This document shows positions 1 through 8,047 of a stretch of 64,000 nt of DNA, one piece after another (the stretch's first letter is position 1; each line of letters opens with the position of its first letter). The notes beneath the pieces are model-generated. The model was not told the origin of the DNA, searched no databases, and worked only from the letters and a program-made list of their open reading frames with translations. Source of the DNA: Hyphomicrobiales bacterium. GTDB lineage: Bacteria > Pseudomonadota > Alphaproteobacteria > Rhizobiales > Rhizobiaceae. The stretch spans positions 434,001 to 498,000 of the forward strand of contig UCJA01000010.1 of assembly GCA_900472675.1 (NCBI GenBank). The letters run 5' to 3'. The translations under genes were made by a program, and so were the position numbers.

Positions 1-712
1 GCGCCCGCAGCTGCACCGCGAGGTCAGTGGCCGCCGAATGATCCGGCCGGGGCGCCAGGAAGACGGCGGCCTCCATCTGCCGGGCCCTGATCTTCAGGCT
101 GCGAATGTCTTCGGTCACCGGTTTGGCAATGACCTCGCCGCCAAGCACCAGGTGGTCCGCAACAAGCGATGCCGTCATCGGCTCGCTCATGCGCGACCAG
201 ACGGACTGTTCGCGAAGGTAGGATCGGCCGTCGAGGACAGGGGCCAGAAGCGCCACACCCGCAAGGCCGGGCACGTCGGCCGAGGCCTCGTAGGCAAGTG
301 CCGCGCCAAGGCCCTGGCCGACCAGAAGAATGCGCCTGCAGCCGGAGATCTCCCGCAGGAGGTCAGCAAAGGCCACAACGCTTGCGCGCCAGCAGCCAGG
401 GGTAAAGGCCTCGGGCGCAAGATCGAGAGCGTCGCCGGTGCCGGGATAATCGAACCGCAGGCTTGGCATTCCGCGCGCAGCGAAGGACTCGGCCATCGCC
501 CGATAGAACTTGCGCGCGCAGATCTCCTCAAAGCCGAAGGGGCTAACCAGCAGCACGGCGGTATCGGTGGAGCGGCTGCCGGGATGGGGCGGCTGGTAGA
601 GTGCCGGCGTTTGGCCGTGAATAATCGGGATGGCAGCCGTCCGGGCGCGCGGCAGCACGGATTGTCCAACGGGAGTTTCCGCCTCTTTGTGCCTGTCGAT
701 CGACAATGTCAT
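1..712 (-). CDS. alpha/beta hydrolase, 3' end outside window
   Basis: Reading leftwards from an ATG at 712 there is an open frame that runs off the window edge (237 codons seen). A beta-strand segment VLLVSPFGFEEICARKFYR (about residues 49-67) and the following RFDYPGTGDA are typical of serine-aminopeptidase-like alpha/beta hydrolases, including those found near polysaccharide loci. The position of the nucleophile elbow (about residue 134) reads G-Q-G-L-G, not G-x-S-x-G: the usual catalytic serine is replaced by glycine (codon at 311-313). The protein may therefore be a non-catalytic or divergent member. The C-terminal Asp/His positions lie outside the window. No signal peptide is evident. 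Upstream (713-857) is non-coding with AT-richer, promoter-like sequence. Family call fairly sure; substrate unknown. Confidence 0.65.
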   Translation of the reverse strand, partial: MTLSIDRHKEAETPVGQSVLPRARTAAIPIIHGQTPALYQPPHPGSRSTDTAVLLVSPFGFEEICARKFYRAMAESFAARGMPSLRFDYPGTGDALDLAPEAFTPGCWRASVVAFADLLREISGCRRILLVGQGLGAALAYEASADVPGLAGVALLAPVLDGRSYLREQSVWSRMSEPMTASLVADHLVLGGEVIAKPVTEDIRSLKIRARQMEAAVFLAPRPDHSAATDLAVQLRA

Positions 713-857
713 CGGTCGTTCCCGTCGCCGCAGCGTGATGCTGTCCGCCGTCTCCCCTGGGTGTATATCCGCCCATAGAAACAGTATCGGATTAACAAGT
801 CCTAGCTCAATGGCCTGGCAGCTGGAAATATAGGTTAAGGTTACCTGCGGTTGCGGC

Positions 858-1529
858 TCAGCTGTCCAGCCAGCGGCGTCCCGATGCGGTGAGGTGGAGG
901 TACATCGCCGCCTGGGCCGCCAGCGGGTTGCGGTCCTCCAGCGCAGCAAGAATAGTTTCATGCTCCGCAAGCGCGAAAGCCCAGGTCTGCGGGGTCTCGA
1001 ACCGGCCGCGCATGTGGTCGGACATCGGGCTGTGCCGCTCGTCGAACAGGCTGGCGACGATCTTGGCAAGGATCGCATTGCCTGGAAGCTCGGCAATCGT
1101 CAGGTGAAACTGCCGGTCCTGCTCGATCGGCTTGCGACCTTCCTCGATCTCCGTGCGCATGGAGGCCAGCACTTCGCGCAGGTCCGCCAGGGTGCCGTCG
1201 GTAATGACCCCTGCGGCCTGCACGATGACCGCACTTTCGATCGTTGCGCGGGCCTCCATCAGCTCCGTCGGGCTTTCCCCAAGCGCCGGCGCCGACGGCG
1301 CGGCTTTGCCCAGCGACAGCACATAGATGCCCGACCCCATGCGGATCTCGATTGCACCTTCGATTTCGAGCGCGATCAACGCCTCTCGCAGGGATGGACG
1401 CGACACGCCAAGCTGCTGGGCGAGCTCCCGCTCCGCCGGCAGCCGCGACCCCGGGCCGTATTTGCCCTCCTGGATCAGCAACCGCACGCGATCCGCGATC
1501 TGTTGATAAAGCCGCCGGGTGTCTTGCAT
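858..1529 (-). CDS. GntR-family (FadR/FCD subfamily) transcriptional regulator
   Basis: A 223-residue DNA-binding regulator. The N-terminal winged helix (about residues 5-70) shows the family pattern LYQQIADRVR...GSRLPAERELAQQLGVSRPSLREAL, and the C-terminal half is an alpha-helical FCD ligand-binding domain with the expected E-x(n)-H residues (HLTIAELPGN, EHETILAAL). It is transcribed divergently from the ABC importer and L-fucose pathway genes starting at 1693, so it is inferred to be their local repressor, with a sugar acid or pathway intermediate as likely effector. A palindrome at 1614-1628 in the shared control region is a plausible binding site. Length is normal for the family. The effector is not determinable from sequence. 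Confidence 0.85.
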   Translation of the reverse strand: MQDTRRLYQQIADRVRLLIQEGKYGPGSRLPAERELAQQLGVSRPSLREALIALEIEGAIEIRMGSGIYVLSLGKAAPSAPALGESPTELMEARATIESAVIVQAAGVITDGTLADLREVLASMRTEIEEGRKPIEQDRQFHLTIAELPGNAILAKIVASLFDERHSPMSDHMRGRFETPQTWAFALAEHETILAALEDRNPLAAQAAMYLHLTASGRRWLDS

Positions 1530-1613
1530 CGTGGTCAGGCCAATCGTCGCTGTGTTCCGGAATTGTCAAGGTTCCAAGCCATATCAATGCATGATCCAGC
1601 GCTCTCTGTCAAA

Positions 1614-1628
1614 ATTGGCTTGACCAAT
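1614..1628. promoter_or_regulatory. candidate GntR operator, ATTGG-5-CCAAT palindrome
   Basis: The 163-base divergent region between the GntR gene and the ABC transporter holds a perfect inverted repeat ATTGGCTTGACCAAT, with a further TACCAAT half-site about 15 bases downstream (1643-1649). GntR/FCD proteins commonly bind short TGGT/ACCA-type palindromes, so this is inferred to be the operator. A related sequence, ATTGGTAAGACAACC on the minus strand, lies before another GntR gene at 21466-21480. Confidence 0.5.
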
Positions 1629-1692
1629 ATCCGGGGCGGTTTTACCAATGCGCACAGGGAGCCGAAGGTTGCCGCGCGAAGAGGAGATCGCG

Positions 1693-3234
1693 ATGGGAGG
1701 AGTAGCGGCGACTGCCGATGCGAGCGATGCAGCACAGGTGCTGCTGAAGCTCGATGGCGTTTCCAAGGAGTTTCCGGGCGTCAAGGCTCTGTCCAACGTG
1801 CATTTCGATTTGCGCGCCGGAGAGGTGCATGCCGTGTGTGGGGAGAACGGCGCAGGCAAGTCGACGCTGATGAAGATCATCAGCGGCGTCTACCAGCCAG
1901 ATGGCGGCACGATCATTTATAACGGCAAGCCGGCGAAGTTCACCTCGACATTGCAGTCTGAGGCAGCCGGCATTGCCATCATCCATCAGGAACTGAACCT
2001 CGTTCCGCACCTCTCGGTCGCCGAGAACATTTATCTCGCCCGCGAACCCCGTTGGGGCTTCCTCGTTGATCGCAGCCGGCTGCTCGACGATGCGCGCCGC
2101 TGCCTGGACCGGCTGGGCGTCGACATCGATCCGACCCGGCAGGTGCGCAGCCTGTCCGTCGCCCAGTGCCAGATGGTCGAGATCGCCAAGGCGCTTTCGC
2201 TCAATGCCACGGTGTTGATCATGGATGAGCCGACCTCGTCCCTGACGGAGCAGGAAGCGCAGCTGCTGTTTCGCGTGATCCGCGACTTGAAGGCGTCGGG
2301 AACCGGGATCGTCTATATCTCGCACCGGCTGGACGAGATGGCGGAGATCGTCGACCGGGTGACGGTGTTGCGCGACGGTCGCTACATCTCCACCGACAAC
2401 TTCAAGGACATCACCGTCGCCGACATCGTGTCGCGCATGGTGGGTCGCTCTCTTGAGGAAAAGTTTCCTGAGCCCTCCCGCACGCCGACCGAGGAGGTGA
2501 TCTTCTCGGTAAAGGGGCTGACCCGGCGGGGCGTGTTTTCGGACATCAGCTTCTATATCCGAAAGGGCGAGATTCTCGGTTTTGCGGGCCTGATGGGTGC
2601 GGGACGCACGGAGGTGGCGCGGGCGATCTTCGGCGCCGATCCGTTCGACAGCGGGACTATCACACTGAACGGCAACGAGGTGACGATCACCGATCCGCGC
2701 AGCGCGATCGATGCCGGCATCGCCTACCTGTCCGAAGACCGTAAGGCGCAGGGCCTGGCGGTGAAGATGCCGGTCGACGTCAATCTGGTTATGGCGAACA
2801 TGGCGGCTGTCAGCAGCAAGATGGGCGTCATCGACCGGCAGCGGCACCGGGCAGCCGGGCAGCGCTATGTGGATCTGCTCAACATCCGCACGCCGAGCCT
2901 CAACCAGCCGGTCCGCCTGCTGTCGGGCGGCAACCAGCAGAAGATCATTATCGGCAAGTGGCTGTTCCGCGAACCGCGCATCATGTTCTTCGACGAGCCG
3001 ACGCGCGGTATCGATGTCGGTGCGAAATTCGCGATCTACCAGATCATGGACGAGCTCGCCGCGCGCGGTATCGGCATCGTGCTGATCAGCTCCGAACTGC
3101 CGGAGGTCCTGGGCCTGTCGGATCGCATCGCGGTGTTTCACGAGGGGCGCATCACCGCGACAGTAAAGGCCGCGGAGACCTCCCAGGAAGACATCATGCT
3201 CTATGCCTCCGGCCGCAGCCGGACCGGGGAATAA
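1693..3234 (+). CDS. sugar ABC transporter ATP-binding protein (RbsA/MglA type)
   Basis: A 513-residue double-ATPase of the CUT2 family that powers sugar import at the inner membrane. The first ABC module has Walker [15 protein letters not shown], the signature LSVAQCQMVEIAKAL and Walker B LIMDEPTSSLT. The second module has the degenerate Walker A GLMGAGRTEVARAI usual for this family, then signature LLSGGNQQKIIIGKWL and FFDEPTRGIDVG. The ATG at 1693 is preceded by GAGGAG at 1681; an in-frame ATG 45 bases upstream lacks a ribosome site. It is followed by the permease and binding protein and then by L-fucose pathway enzymes, so L-fucose or a related 6-deoxyhexose is the likely cargo (inference). 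Confidence 0.92.
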   Translation: MGGVAATADASDAAQVLLKLDGVSKEFPGVKALSNVHFDLRAGEVHAVCGENGAGKSTLMKIISGVYQPDGGTIIYNGKPAKFTSTLQSEAAGIAIIHQELNLVPHLSVAENIYLAREPRWGFLVDRSRLLDDARRCLDRLGVDIDPTRQVRSLSVAQCQMVEIAKALSLNATVLIMDEPTSSLTEQEAQLLFRVIRDLKASGTGIVYISHRLDEMAEIVDRVTVLRDGRYISTDNFKDITVADIVSRMVGRSLEEKFPEPSRTPTEEVIFSVKGLTRRGVFSDISFYIRKGEILGFAGLMGAGRTEVARAIFGADPFDSGTITLNGNEVTITDPRSAIDAGIAYLSEDRKAQGLAVKMPVDVNLVMANMAAVSSKMGVIDRQRHRAAGQRYVDLLNIRTPSLNQPVRLLSGGNQQKIIIGKWLFREPRIMFFDEPTRGIDVGAKFAIYQIMDELAARGIGIVLISSELPEVLGLSDRIAVFHEGRITATVKAAETSQEDIMLYASGRSRTGE

Positions 3235-3249
3235 AGGACGTTCAGACAC

Positions 3250-4287
3250 ATGGCCGAGATCATCAACGAGAAGCCGCCGGAACCCGCACAGGTCAACCGG
3301 CTTAGCGACCGCCAGAAGGATATCATCCAGAAGTTTGCCGCGCTCGGCAGCCTTGTGGTGCTGGCCGCCGTCTTCTCGGTCACCAGCAGCGCCTTCCTGA
3401 CAGTCAACAATGCGATGACAATCGCTCTGCAGGTGACGTCGATTGCGCTCCTCGGTATCGGTGCGACCTATGTCATCATTACCGGCGGCATCGATCTCTC
3501 CGTCGGCTCGGTGCTGGCACTGGCCGGCGTGGTGGCCGCGCTTGCGGTCAAGGAACTCAATCTGCCGATCTGGATCGGCATGCTGCTCGGCATCCTCACC
3601 GGTACCGCCTGCGGTGCCATAAACGGCTTCGTAATTACGAAACTCCGGCTGCCACCCTTCATCGCGACGCTCGGCATGATGCTGATTGCGCGCGGCGTGG
3701 CCCTGCAGATTACCGGCGCCCGCGCCGTCTCGGGTCTTGGCGAAGCCTTCGGCGTGCTTGGCAACGGCTCGCTGCTGCGGTTCGAAAGCCTCGACGAGCA
3801 AGGTTTTCCGGTGGTGAGCTTCCCCGGCATTCCCTATCCGGTCGTGCTGATGATCGTCATCGCCATCGCCGCCAGCCTGATGCTGAACCGGACCGTGCTC
3901 GGCCGCTATATCTATGCGATCGGCTCCAACGCCGATGCCGCACGTCTGTCAGGTGTCAACGTCACCCGCGTCACTGCCTTCACCTATATCGTCTCTGGCA
4001 CGCTGGCCGGCCTTACCGGTTGCGTGCTGATGTCGCGCCTGGTGACGGCGCAGCCCAACGAGGGTGTCGCCTACGAGCTCGATGCGATCGCCAGCGCCGT
4101 GATCGGCGGCACCTCGCTGATCGGCGGCGTCGGCACGATTTCCGGCACGTTCATCGGTGCCTTCGTGATTGGCATCCTTCGCAACGGATTGAACATGAAC
4201 GGCGTATCCGCCTTCACACAGCAGATCATCATCGGCCTCGTCATCCTGGTTACCGTCTGGATCGACCAGTTGCGCAACCGCCGGTGA
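3250..4287 (+). CDS. sugar ABC transporter permease (RbsC type)
   Basis: A 345-residue polytopic inner-membrane permease of the CUT2 (ribose/galactose) family. After a soluble N-terminus of about 30 residues come hydrophobic segments starting at FAALGSLVVLAAVFSV, and the family motif GGIDLSVGSVLALAGVVAA is present (about residues 79-97). Near the C-terminus [23 protein letters not shown] is the conserved cytoplasmic-loop/TM region of RbsC-like permeases. The gene lies 15 bases after the ATPase gene with GGAC as a weak ribosome site. A 104-base structured gap separates it from the binding-protein gene. Partner of the neighbouring ATPase and binding protein. Confidence 0.92.
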   Translation: MAEIINEKPPEPAQVNRLSDRQKDIIQKFAALGSLVVLAAVFSVTSSAFLTVNNAMTIALQVTSIALLGIGATYVIITGGIDLSVGSVLALAGVVAALAVKELNLPIWIGMLLGILTGTACGAINGFVITKLRLPPFIATLGMMLIARGVALQITGARAVSGLGEAFGVLGNGSLLRFESLDEQGFPVVSFPGIPYPVVLMIVIAIAASLMLNRTVLGRYIYAIGSNADAARLSGVNVTRVTAFTYIVSGTLAGLTGCVLMSRLVTAQPNEGVAYELDAIASAVIGGTSLIGGVGTISGTFIGAFVIGILRNGLNMNGVSAFTQQIIIGLVILVTVWIDQLRNRR

Positions 4288-4329
4288 GGGAGAACAGGGG
4301 CGGTCTCGGCCGCGCCTGAAGACAAGGAC

Positions 4330-4349
4330 GGGAAGGGAGGAGCCTTCCC
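4330..4349 (+). other. hairpin before binding-protein ribosome site
   Basis: GGGAAGG-GAGGAG-CCTTCCC forms a perfect 7-base stem in the permease/binding-protein gap, with GGAGG in its loop, about 30 bases before the real ribosome site (AGGAGG at 4381). It could be a processing or translation-tuning element. Function is inferred only from position. Confidence 0.35.
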
Positions 4350-4391
4350 CCGTGGGGGCCCCGGCAGGGTCCGGGAAATGAGGAGGAAGAC

Positions 4392-5336
4392 ATGCGTAAA
4401 CTGAAATTGGTGCTCATGGCATCGGCGATCGCTCTTGCTGGCGCGACGGGTGCATCGGCGGCGGAAATTGCCGTTATCGTAAAGACGGTGAACTCGACGT
4501 TCTGGCAGAACGTCCAGAAGGGCGCGGAAGCGGCCATCGGCGCCTCCAAGGGCGGCAACACAATGACGTTCCAGGGACCGGCTGCTGAATCGGCAATCGC
4601 CGACGAAGTCAACATGGTGGAAAATGCCGTGAACCGGAAGGTCGCCGGCATCCTGCTCGCGCCGTCCGATCCGGACGCCCTGGTGCCCGCCATCAAGAAA
4701 GCCTGGGAAGCGCGCATTCCGGTCGTGATCATCGACTCAATGCTGTCTGCCGGTGCCGACAAGTATTACCAGGCGTTTCTCGCCACCGATAACCGCAAGG
4801 CGGGTGAGCTGGCAGCCAAGGCCCTGATCGACAAGGTCGGCACCACGGGCAAGATCGCGGTCATGTCCTATGTTGCAGGCGCCGGCTCCGAGATCGGCCG
4901 CGTCGGTGGCTTCAACGACTACATCAAGGCAAACTCGAAGCTGCAGATCGTCGGCCCCTTCTATTCGCAGTCGCAGATGGCAACGGCTCTGAACCAGACG
5001 ACCGACGTTCTGGCCGCCAACAGCGACCTCGTCGGCATCTTCGGGGCCAATGAACCGACCGCGATCGGCATGGGCCGCGCCATCAAGCAGGCCGGCAAGG
5101 CCGGGAAGATCACCGCGATCGGCTTTGACGGCAATCAGGACCTGCAGGAGTTCGTCAAGGACGGGACGCTCAACGCGACCATCGTCCAGGGCTCTTACCA
5201 GATGGGCGAAAAGGGCATCGATACGCTCCTGAAGATCCTCGCCAAGGATAAGGTCGAGAAGGTGATCGATACGGGCGTCGTCGTCGTCACCAAGGACAAT
5301 ATCGACAAGCCGGAAGCCAAGAACGTTCTCTACTGA
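4392..5336 (+). CDS. periplasmic sugar-binding protein (RbsB type)
   Basis: A 314-residue periplasmic-binding-protein-1-like receptor. The signal peptide is clear: positively charged MRKLK, a hydrophobic core, and a cleavage site after ATGASA|AEIAV (about residue 24). The mature protein starts with AVIVKTVNSTFWQNVQKGAEAA, the usual first strand and helix of ribose/galactose-type receptors, and carries AGILLAPSDPDALVPAI and FGANEPTAIGMGRAI. The ribosome site AGGAGG lies 8 bases before ATG. It is the last gene of the ABC set and leads into the L-fucose enzymes, so it likely binds L-fucose or a similar sugar (inference from context). A strong hairpin follows the stop codon. Confidence 0.92.
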   Translation: MRKLKLVLMASAIALAGATGASAAEIAVIVKTVNSTFWQNVQKGAEAAIGASKGGNTMTFQGPAAESAIADEVNMVENAVNRKVAGILLAPSDPDALVPAIKKAWEARIPVVIIDSMLSAGADKYYQAFLATDNRKAGELAAKALIDKVGTTGKIAVMSYVAGAGSEIGRVGGFNDYIKANSKLQIVGPFYSQSQMATALNQTTDVLAANSDLVGIFGANEPTAIGMGRAIKQAGKAGKITAIGFDGNQDLQEFVKDGTLNATIVQGSYQMGEKGIDTLLKILAKDKVEKVIDTGVVVVTKDNIDKPEAKNVLY

Positions 5337-5342
5337 TGAAAG

Positions 5343-5371
5343 GCCGCGCGCGGGTGGACCTCGCGCGCGGC
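5343..5371 (+). other. GC hairpin after binding-protein gene
   Basis: GCCGCGCGCG-9-CGCGCGCGGC is a perfect 10-base stem seven bases after the stop of the sugar-binding-protein gene. There is no U-tract, so it is more likely a 3'-end stabiliser or partial terminator that raises binding-protein mRNA over that of the downstream enzymes than a full terminator. The same arrangement recurs after four other binding-protein genes in this window. Confidence 0.55.
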
Positions 5372-5395
5372 TCCTCCAGACACCGGGACTGAACC

Positions 5396-6403
5396 ATGCA
5401 AGTGACTGACCAGCGCAGGCTGCGCAATCGTGACCTGTCCTTCACCGTGATGGGCCTCGGATGCGCCCAGATGGGCAATCTCTACCGCCTGACCAGCTAT
5501 GCCGAATCGCTCGGCGCCTTCGAAGCGGCCTGGGACGCGGGTATCCGCTACTTCGACACAGCACCCTTCTACGGCTACACGCGCTCGGAGCGCCGCCTCG
5601 GCACCATGGTGACCGACAGGACGCGCAGCGACTACGTGCTGTCGACCAAGGTCGGCCGCATCATGGTCCCGGACGACAGCGTCGGCGCGGAGGAGGATGC
5701 CTACGTGGCGCCCCTGCCGTTCCGCCCCGTCTACGACTACAGCTACGACGCCATCATGCGGTCGTTCGAGGCGAGCCGCCAGCGGCTCGGCGTGTACTCT
5801 CCCGACGTTCTCTACATCCATGATATCGGCCGCATGACCCATGGCGACCGCCACCAGAACTATTGGGACCAGCTTACCAAGGGTGGCGGCTTCAGGGCGC
5901 TCGGCGAACTGCGCTCGGCGGGCCTCGTCAAGGCGATCGGGCTCGGCGTCAACGAATGGCAGGCCGTTTCGGAAGCCATGGACGAATTCGACATCGACGT
6001 CACCATGCTGGCCGGGCGCTACACGCTTCTGGAGCAGGACAGTCTTGACCTGCTCGACCGCTGCCACCGCGAGGGTGTCGGCATCGTGGTCGCCGGCGCC
6101 TTCAATTCCGGCATTCTCGCCGGCAACCGGAAATTCAACTACGCCGATGCGCCCGCCGACATCACCGCGCGGGTGGACGAGATCGAAGCCGCCTGCCAGG
6201 CGGAAGGGGTGATCATGCAGGCCGCGGCCCTCGTGTTTCCGCTGCTGCACCCGGCGGTGATCACCGTGGTCTCGGGCGCCCGCAACGCTGAGCAGATCAA
6301 GGCCAACGTGGCCTGGTTCGAGCAGGAAATCCCCTCCTCTTTCTGGACGCGGTTGAAGGACAAGGGTGTGATTTCCGCCGATGCGCCGGTGGGAGACGCC
6401 TGA
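5396..6403 (+). CDS. aldo/keto reductase, probable L-fucose (D-threo-aldose) 1-dehydrogenase
   Basis: A 335-residue aldo/keto reductase with the catalytic tetrad visible: Asp and Tyr in YFDTAPFYGYTRSERRLG, Lys in LSTKVGR and His in LYIHDIG. The region FRPVYDYSYDAIMRSFEAS is typical of the D-threo-aldose 1-dehydrogenase/L-fucose dehydrogenase branch. The predicted reaction is NAD(P)-dependent oxidation of L-fucose to L-fucono-lactone in the cytosol. The gene ends three bases before the lactonase gene, and the following genes supply every later step of the non-phosphorylating L-fucose route, which supports the assignment. Related enzymes act on L-galactose or pyridoxal, so exact substrate is inferred. 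Confidence 0.85.
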   Translation: MQVTDQRRLRNRDLSFTVMGLGCAQMGNLYRLTSYAESLGAFEAAWDAGIRYFDTAPFYGYTRSERRLGTMVTDRTRSDYVLSTKVGRIMVPDDSVGAEEDAYVAPLPFRPVYDYSYDAIMRSFEASRQRLGVYSPDVLYIHDIGRMTHGDRHQNYWDQLTKGGGFRALGELRSAGLVKAIGLGVNEWQAVSEAMDEFDIDVTMLAGRYTLLEQDSLDLLDRCHREGVGIVVAGAFNSGILAGNRKFNYADAPADITARVDEIEAACQAEGVIMQAAALVFPLLHPAVITVVSGARNAEQIKANVAWFEQEIPSSFWTRLKDKGVISADAPVGDA

Positions 6404-6406
6404 GAC

Positions 6407-7219
6407 ATGCTGATCGATGCGCACCAGCATTTCTGGCTTCTCAAGGATCGGCAGGGCTCATGGCCGCCACCGGAACTGGCCGCGATCCACCGCGACTTCG
6501 TACCGCCGGATCTCGCACCGCTTCTGCGGGAAGCGGGTGTCGAGGGCACGGTGCTCGTGCAGTCGCTGCCGAGCGTAGAGGACACGCGGTTCATGCTTGA
6601 TCTCGCGGAGCGAACGGATTTCGTTCTGGGCGTGGTCGGCTGGGTGGATCTCAAGGCACCCGATGCGCCGTCGGTGATTGCGGATCTCTCGAGTTCGCCG
6701 AAGCTGAAGGGCTTGCGCCCGATGCTGCAGGACCTGCAGCAGGACGACTGGATCGACGATGCGACATTGGATCCCGCTATTGAGGCGATGCAGGCGCATG
6801 GTCTTGTGTTCGACGCGCTGGTTCTGCCGCGCCATCTGGCGGCGCTCCTTGCTTTTGCGCGCCGCCACGAGGATCTGCCCATCGTCATCGATCATGCGGC
6901 CAAGCCGCTGATCGCCGAGGGGCGCTATACGGAGTGGCGCGCATCCATGCAGCGTCTGGCAGCGCTCCCCAATGTCCGGTGCAAGCTGTCGGGAATGCTG
7001 ACCGAGGCCGGCGACCAGAGACCTGAGGCGGTGCGGCCCTATGCGGAAACCTTGCTCGAACTGTTCGGCGCCGAGCGTACCATCTGGGGCAGCGACTGGC
7101 CGGTGCTGGAGCTTGCTGGACGCTACGGTGACTGGATCGCGCAGTGCCGGGAGATTGTACCGGCGGCCGACCATGCTGCCGTATTCGGCGGCAATGCCCG
7201 CCGCTTCTATTCCCTGTAG
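6407..7219 (+). CDS. amidohydrolase-family lactonase, probable L-fuconolactonase
   Basis: A 270-residue member of the COG3618 amidohydrolase group. Metal and catalytic residues are visible in IDAHQHFWLL (HxH at residues 5-7), PIVIDHAAKP and the C-terminal WGSDWPV. It is predicted to open L-fucono-1,5-lactone to L-fuconate in the cytosol. The start ATG is four bases after the dehydrogenase stop, with GGGAG inside the upstream gene as ribosome site, so the two are likely translationally coupled. Length and motifs match characterised fuconolactonases. Related lactonases act on rhamnono-, galactono- or 4-sulfomuconolactone, but the neighbours favour fuconate. Confidence 0.85.
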   Translation: MLIDAHQHFWLLKDRQGSWPPPELAAIHRDFVPPDLAPLLREAGVEGTVLVQSLPSVEDTRFMLDLAERTDFVLGVVGWVDLKAPDAPSVIADLSSSPKLKGLRPMLQDLQQDDWIDDATLDPAIEAMQAHGLVFDALVLPRHLAALLAFARRHEDLPIVIDHAAKPLIAEGRYTEWRASMQRLAALPNVRCKLSGMLTEAGDQRPEAVRPYAETLLELFGAERTIWGSDWPVLELAGRYGDWIAQCREIVPAADHAAVFGGNARRFYSL

Positions 7220-7284
7220 GTCGGGGCAAATGCTAATCGGTAGGTGGGGATGAACGTTTTCCACCGGATTGAGAAGGACTGACG

Positions 7285-8019
7285 ATGACGACGTACTTGC
7301 AAGGCAAGGTGGCCGTGATAACGGCAGCCGGACAGGGGATCGGAAGAGCGAGCGCGCTGGCGTTTGCGGCCGCAGGCGCCAAGGTCTGGGCAACCGATGT
7401 TAACGAAGGCACGCTGGCGACGCTGGCGGGTGAAGCCGGGATCCAGACCGAGCGGCTGGACGTGCTGGACGCGGCCGCCGTGTCGGCGTTTTTCGGAAAG
7501 CTCGGCCGGGTCGACGTGCTGTTCAACTGCGCGGGTGTCGTACACGGCGGAACCGTCATGGACATGGCCGATGCGGATCTCGACTTTGCCTTGGATCTCA
7601 ACGTGCGCGCCATGATCCGCACCATTCGGGCGGTACTTCCGGGCATGCTGGAGCGCGGCGAAGGCTCGATCGTCAACATGGCCTCGATCGCCTCCAGCGC
7701 CAAGGGCGTCCCCAACCGCTGCGCCTACGGTGTCAGCAAGGCCGCCGTCATCGGGCTCACCAAATCCGTCGCGGCCGACTATGTGACGCAAGGCATCCGC
7801 TGCAACGCCATCTGCCCCGGTACGGTGGAAAGCCCTTCGCTGGAACAGCGGATGCGGGCCCAGGGAGACTACGACGAGACCCGCAAGGCCTTCATCGCCC
7901 GCCAGCCGATGGGCCGTCTCGGCACGCCGGAGGAGATTGCAGACCTCGCCGTTTATCTCGCCGGCGCCACCTATACGACAGGGCAGGCCTGCGGCATTGA
8001 TGGTGGCTGGTCGATCTGA
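7285..8019 (+). CDS. SDR oxidoreductase, probable 2-keto-3-deoxy-L-fuconate dehydrogenase
   Basis: A classical short-chain dehydrogenase of 244 residues. The cofactor loop is TAAGQGIGRA (variant of TGxxxGxG), followed by NCAG, the active-site Ser in MASIASSAKG and the YxxxK pair in YGVSKAAVIG. The C-terminal end GQACGIDGGWSI is typical of the family and closely resembles 2-keto-3-deoxy-L-fuconate 4-dehydrogenases. It would oxidise 2-keto-3-deoxy-L-fuconate at C4, giving the 2,4-diketo acid used by the neighbouring hydrolase. The ribosome site GAAGGA precedes the ATG. It is the same direction and operon as the lactonase and dehydratase. Confidence 0.85.
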   Translation: MTTYLQGKVAVITAAGQGIGRASALAFAAAGAKVWATDVNEGTLATLAGEAGIQTERLDVLDAAAVSAFFGKLGRVDVLFNCAGVVHGGTVMDMADADLDFALDLNVRAMIRTIRAVLPGMLERGEGSIVNMASIASSAKGVPNRCAYGVSKAAVIGLTKSVAADYVTQGIRCNAICPGTVESPSLEQRMRAQGDYDETRKAFIARQPMGRLGTPEEIADLAVYLAGATYTTGQACGIDGGWSI

Positions 8020-8047
8020 CCCTAGATTTTCTTGAAAGGACAACAGC

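Noticed and set aside
1642-3801. A 719-codon open frame on the minus strand opposite the sugar ABC ATPase and permease genes
   Set aside because: High-GC antisense artefact: His/Arg/Asp-rich translation without domains, lying fully under two clear ABC transporter genes with good ribosome sites.
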